Source of the DNA: Cyclobacteriaceae bacterium
Lineage (GTDB): Bacteria; Bacteroidota; Bacteroidia; Cytophagales; Cyclobacteriaceae
Direction of reading: 5' to 3'
Assembly (NCBI GenBank): GCA_013140395.1
Contig: JABFSY010000126.1
Coordinates: 1-6,660, forward strand
Length of the DNA stretch: 6,660 bases
In this document: positions 6,501 through 6,660 of the stretch, in pieces
How the letters are laid out: the number at the start of each line of letters is the position of its first letter
Position numbering within the stretch: position 1 is the first letter of the stretch
The notes under the pieces: model-generated
Told to the model about the DNA's origin: nothing
Database searches by the model: none
The model's input: only the letters and a program-made list of their open reading frames with translations
Translations under genes and position numbers: made by a program

Positions 6501-6660
6501 TAGCTGGAGGCAATCGCAGTAAAGAGGTTCTATTCAAAAAAGGTAAATCACTGCTGGAACAACAAGAGTTTCAACTGGCAGTTCGGGACTTTGACGAAGC
6601 TCTGAAGGCAGGCGAAAACACCATTGCGCTTTTTCAAGAACGGGCGAATGCGTATTTGGG
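3572..6660 (+). CDS. Very long secreted tetratricopeptide-repeat (TPR) protein, 3' truncated by window edge
   Basis: Open without a stop from ATG 3572 to the right edge: 1029 complete codons. Residues 1-17 form a signal peptide (MRLLIVFLSLLPCISIA, then QNQD), so the protein is exported; Cys-13 is not in a good lipobox (LLPC). From residue 26 on the protein is almost wholly 34-residue TPRs: 29 full repeats and the start of a thirtieth. The typical repeat is VFxxRGxAxFxLxDYxGAIxDLxKAIxLGxxDxE, with G8, A20 and A27 of the TPR consensus kept, but Pro-32 mostly replaced. Register is exact from 26 to about 730; an extra seven residues lie near 736-743, and repeat 28 has 35 residues. The repeats form seven-repeat blocks (see findings). 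Known: TPR arrays are superhelical protein-binding scaffolds, without catalysis. Partner and role unknown; location periplasmic or outer-membrane by inference. Longer than ordinary TPR proteins, and a further domain may follow beyond the window. Confidence 0.95.
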   Translation, partial: MRLLIVFLSLLPCISIAQNQDSLQQVFYKTALENLKKGNYQEASVQFSQLIATGFSNKEVFAKRGIAHFQLGEFETAKADFDEAVKLRVNTGEVFQFRGNTRYKLEDFQGCISDLEKAIQLGVNQFETFANLGNAKFRVENYKEAITNYDKAFATGKKDYVLFNNRGKAKVTLKDFTGALGDFDEALKLKPDYDKALENRAHTRFELKDWKGAISDFERIIAAGRSDESIFQQIGTAKFNIGDFKGCAEALNKVVSKGVKDKEVFLELGISLGKLKDYQGSANALAAAVSLGVSDKEVFEQLGTAQYFTKDDKGAIESLGRAIGLGVATKEAYLYKGNSEFNLKAVDNAIIDLEKAIALGASDYDAFRNVADAKFLKNDFANAIKFYDKAATFTNADAVVFNNRGKAKFSLGDVKGSLADFDKAITLKADYTKALLNRGTVRFSLANYQGAAEDLEKVSGSGDTSAELQKMLGISKYILNDKAGAKTLLESAVKSGLKDGKVSLYLGYLQYDAKEWKAAIDALTTAEASGEKETSLYEKRGKANFQTQDFTSSITDLEKVAQKGAPDVATLEFLGLAYMQQQKNTEGLLNLEKATIAGSKNKDVYFQVGNGRFKEKNYRGAIDAYDKAISFGASDELVFNNRGKAKLNLNLVNESLADFNKSLEIKANYPQALKNRAAVNFQLKDWNKVIADLTIVAAAGSANVDDFALLGLARFEQKDYKTAIDDLSKSVEGREKDQSTNPIVKQAFAARGVCFFETQDFVKAVADFTKAIELGDTSADIFFRRGACRFNAKEYSAALPDLEKAIAGGYVEGSVFDMRGVCKLSSKDISGSLPDFNAALEKNPKLMTAYYHRADAKFLTNDFAGAIEDYSKAISNGIIDEVIYNNRGKAYFNIEKIDEAIADFSTAIGKKGDYGKAHENRAAAYLKIKKFDEAIKDLRLLEKLTEKPDGNFYQKLGEAYFEMKNYVLAQEYLEKAIAGGNRSKEVLFKKGKSLLEQQEFQLAVRDFDEALKAGENTIALFQERANAYL
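4055..6660 (+). repeat. Higher-order repeat: seven-TPR (238-codon, 714-bp) blocks within the TPR gene
   Basis: Blocks start at residues 162, 400, 638 and 883 (nucleotides 4055, 4769, 5483 and 6218), each opening with (F/Y)NNRGKA. Intervals are 714, 714 and 735 bp. Repeat 1 of each block ends in a DY-x-(K/Q)-A type linker; repeat 2 carries NR at the same position; repeat 3 has LG or IG where others have RG; repeat 7 ends in a Y(D/S)KA helix. The last four TPRs of a block precede residue 162, so the array begins in mid-block. The fourth block is cut by the window edge. Confidence 0.8.

Noticed and set aside
3572..6660. Frameshift or internal stop in the TPR gene
   Set aside because: I read the frame codon by codon to the edge; it stays open and the repeat register continues, with only one seven-residue and one single-residue insertion.
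3572..6660. CRISPR-like or DNA tandem array
   Set aside because: The periodicity is at protein level (about 102 bp, degenerate) and explained by TPR repeats; no near-identical DNA repeats with unique spacers exist.

Overview
The window looks like chromosomal sequence from a Bacteroidota member, plausibly of the Cytophagales type. The clues are indirect. Both exported proteins have short signal peptides ending in an Ala-Gln junction (SFAQ-N and SIAQ-N). There are no convincing Shine-Dalgarno sequences. One gene encodes two copies of the motif that ends the plug of SusC-like TonB-dependent receptors. The CoA-transferase and the DUF2520 protein are of types familiar from this phylum. No tRNA, rRNA, CRISPR array, insertion sequence or phage gene is visible.

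Layout from left to right: (1) the last 67 codons of a cysteine desulfurase, including the catalytic-cysteine loop; (2) a convergent gene for an acetyl-CoA hydrolase / 4-hydroxybutyrate CoA-transferase family enzyme, with a hairpin at the junction; (3) an 83-bp divergent spacer holding a 13-bp palindrome; (4) a Rossmann/DUF2520 protein; (5) after a perfect 10-bp stem-loop, a small secreted protein made of two plug-like modules; (6) a 200-bp spacer with a degenerate direct repeat; (7) two tiny paralogous single-pass membrane proteins, 43 and 34 residues, overlapping by ATGA; (8) the first 1029 codons of a very long secreted TPR protein that runs off the right edge.

The first half is housekeeping metabolism: sulfur mobilisation, CoA-ester chemistry and a conserved Rossmann protein of unknown role. 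The second half (about 2448 onward) is envelope-related and less ordinary. The strongest structural observation is in the TPR gene. Its 34-residue repeats are themselves organised in blocks of seven: the motif FNNRGKAK recurs at residues 163, 401, 639 and 884, that is at intervals of 238, 238 and 245 residues, with 238 = 7 x 34. The other observations worth following are the overlapping pair of small membrane proteins and the free-standing double-plug protein. No operon encoding a recognisable complete new system can be demonstrated; the functional links among genes 5, 7 and 8 are conjecture from adjacency and shared strand.
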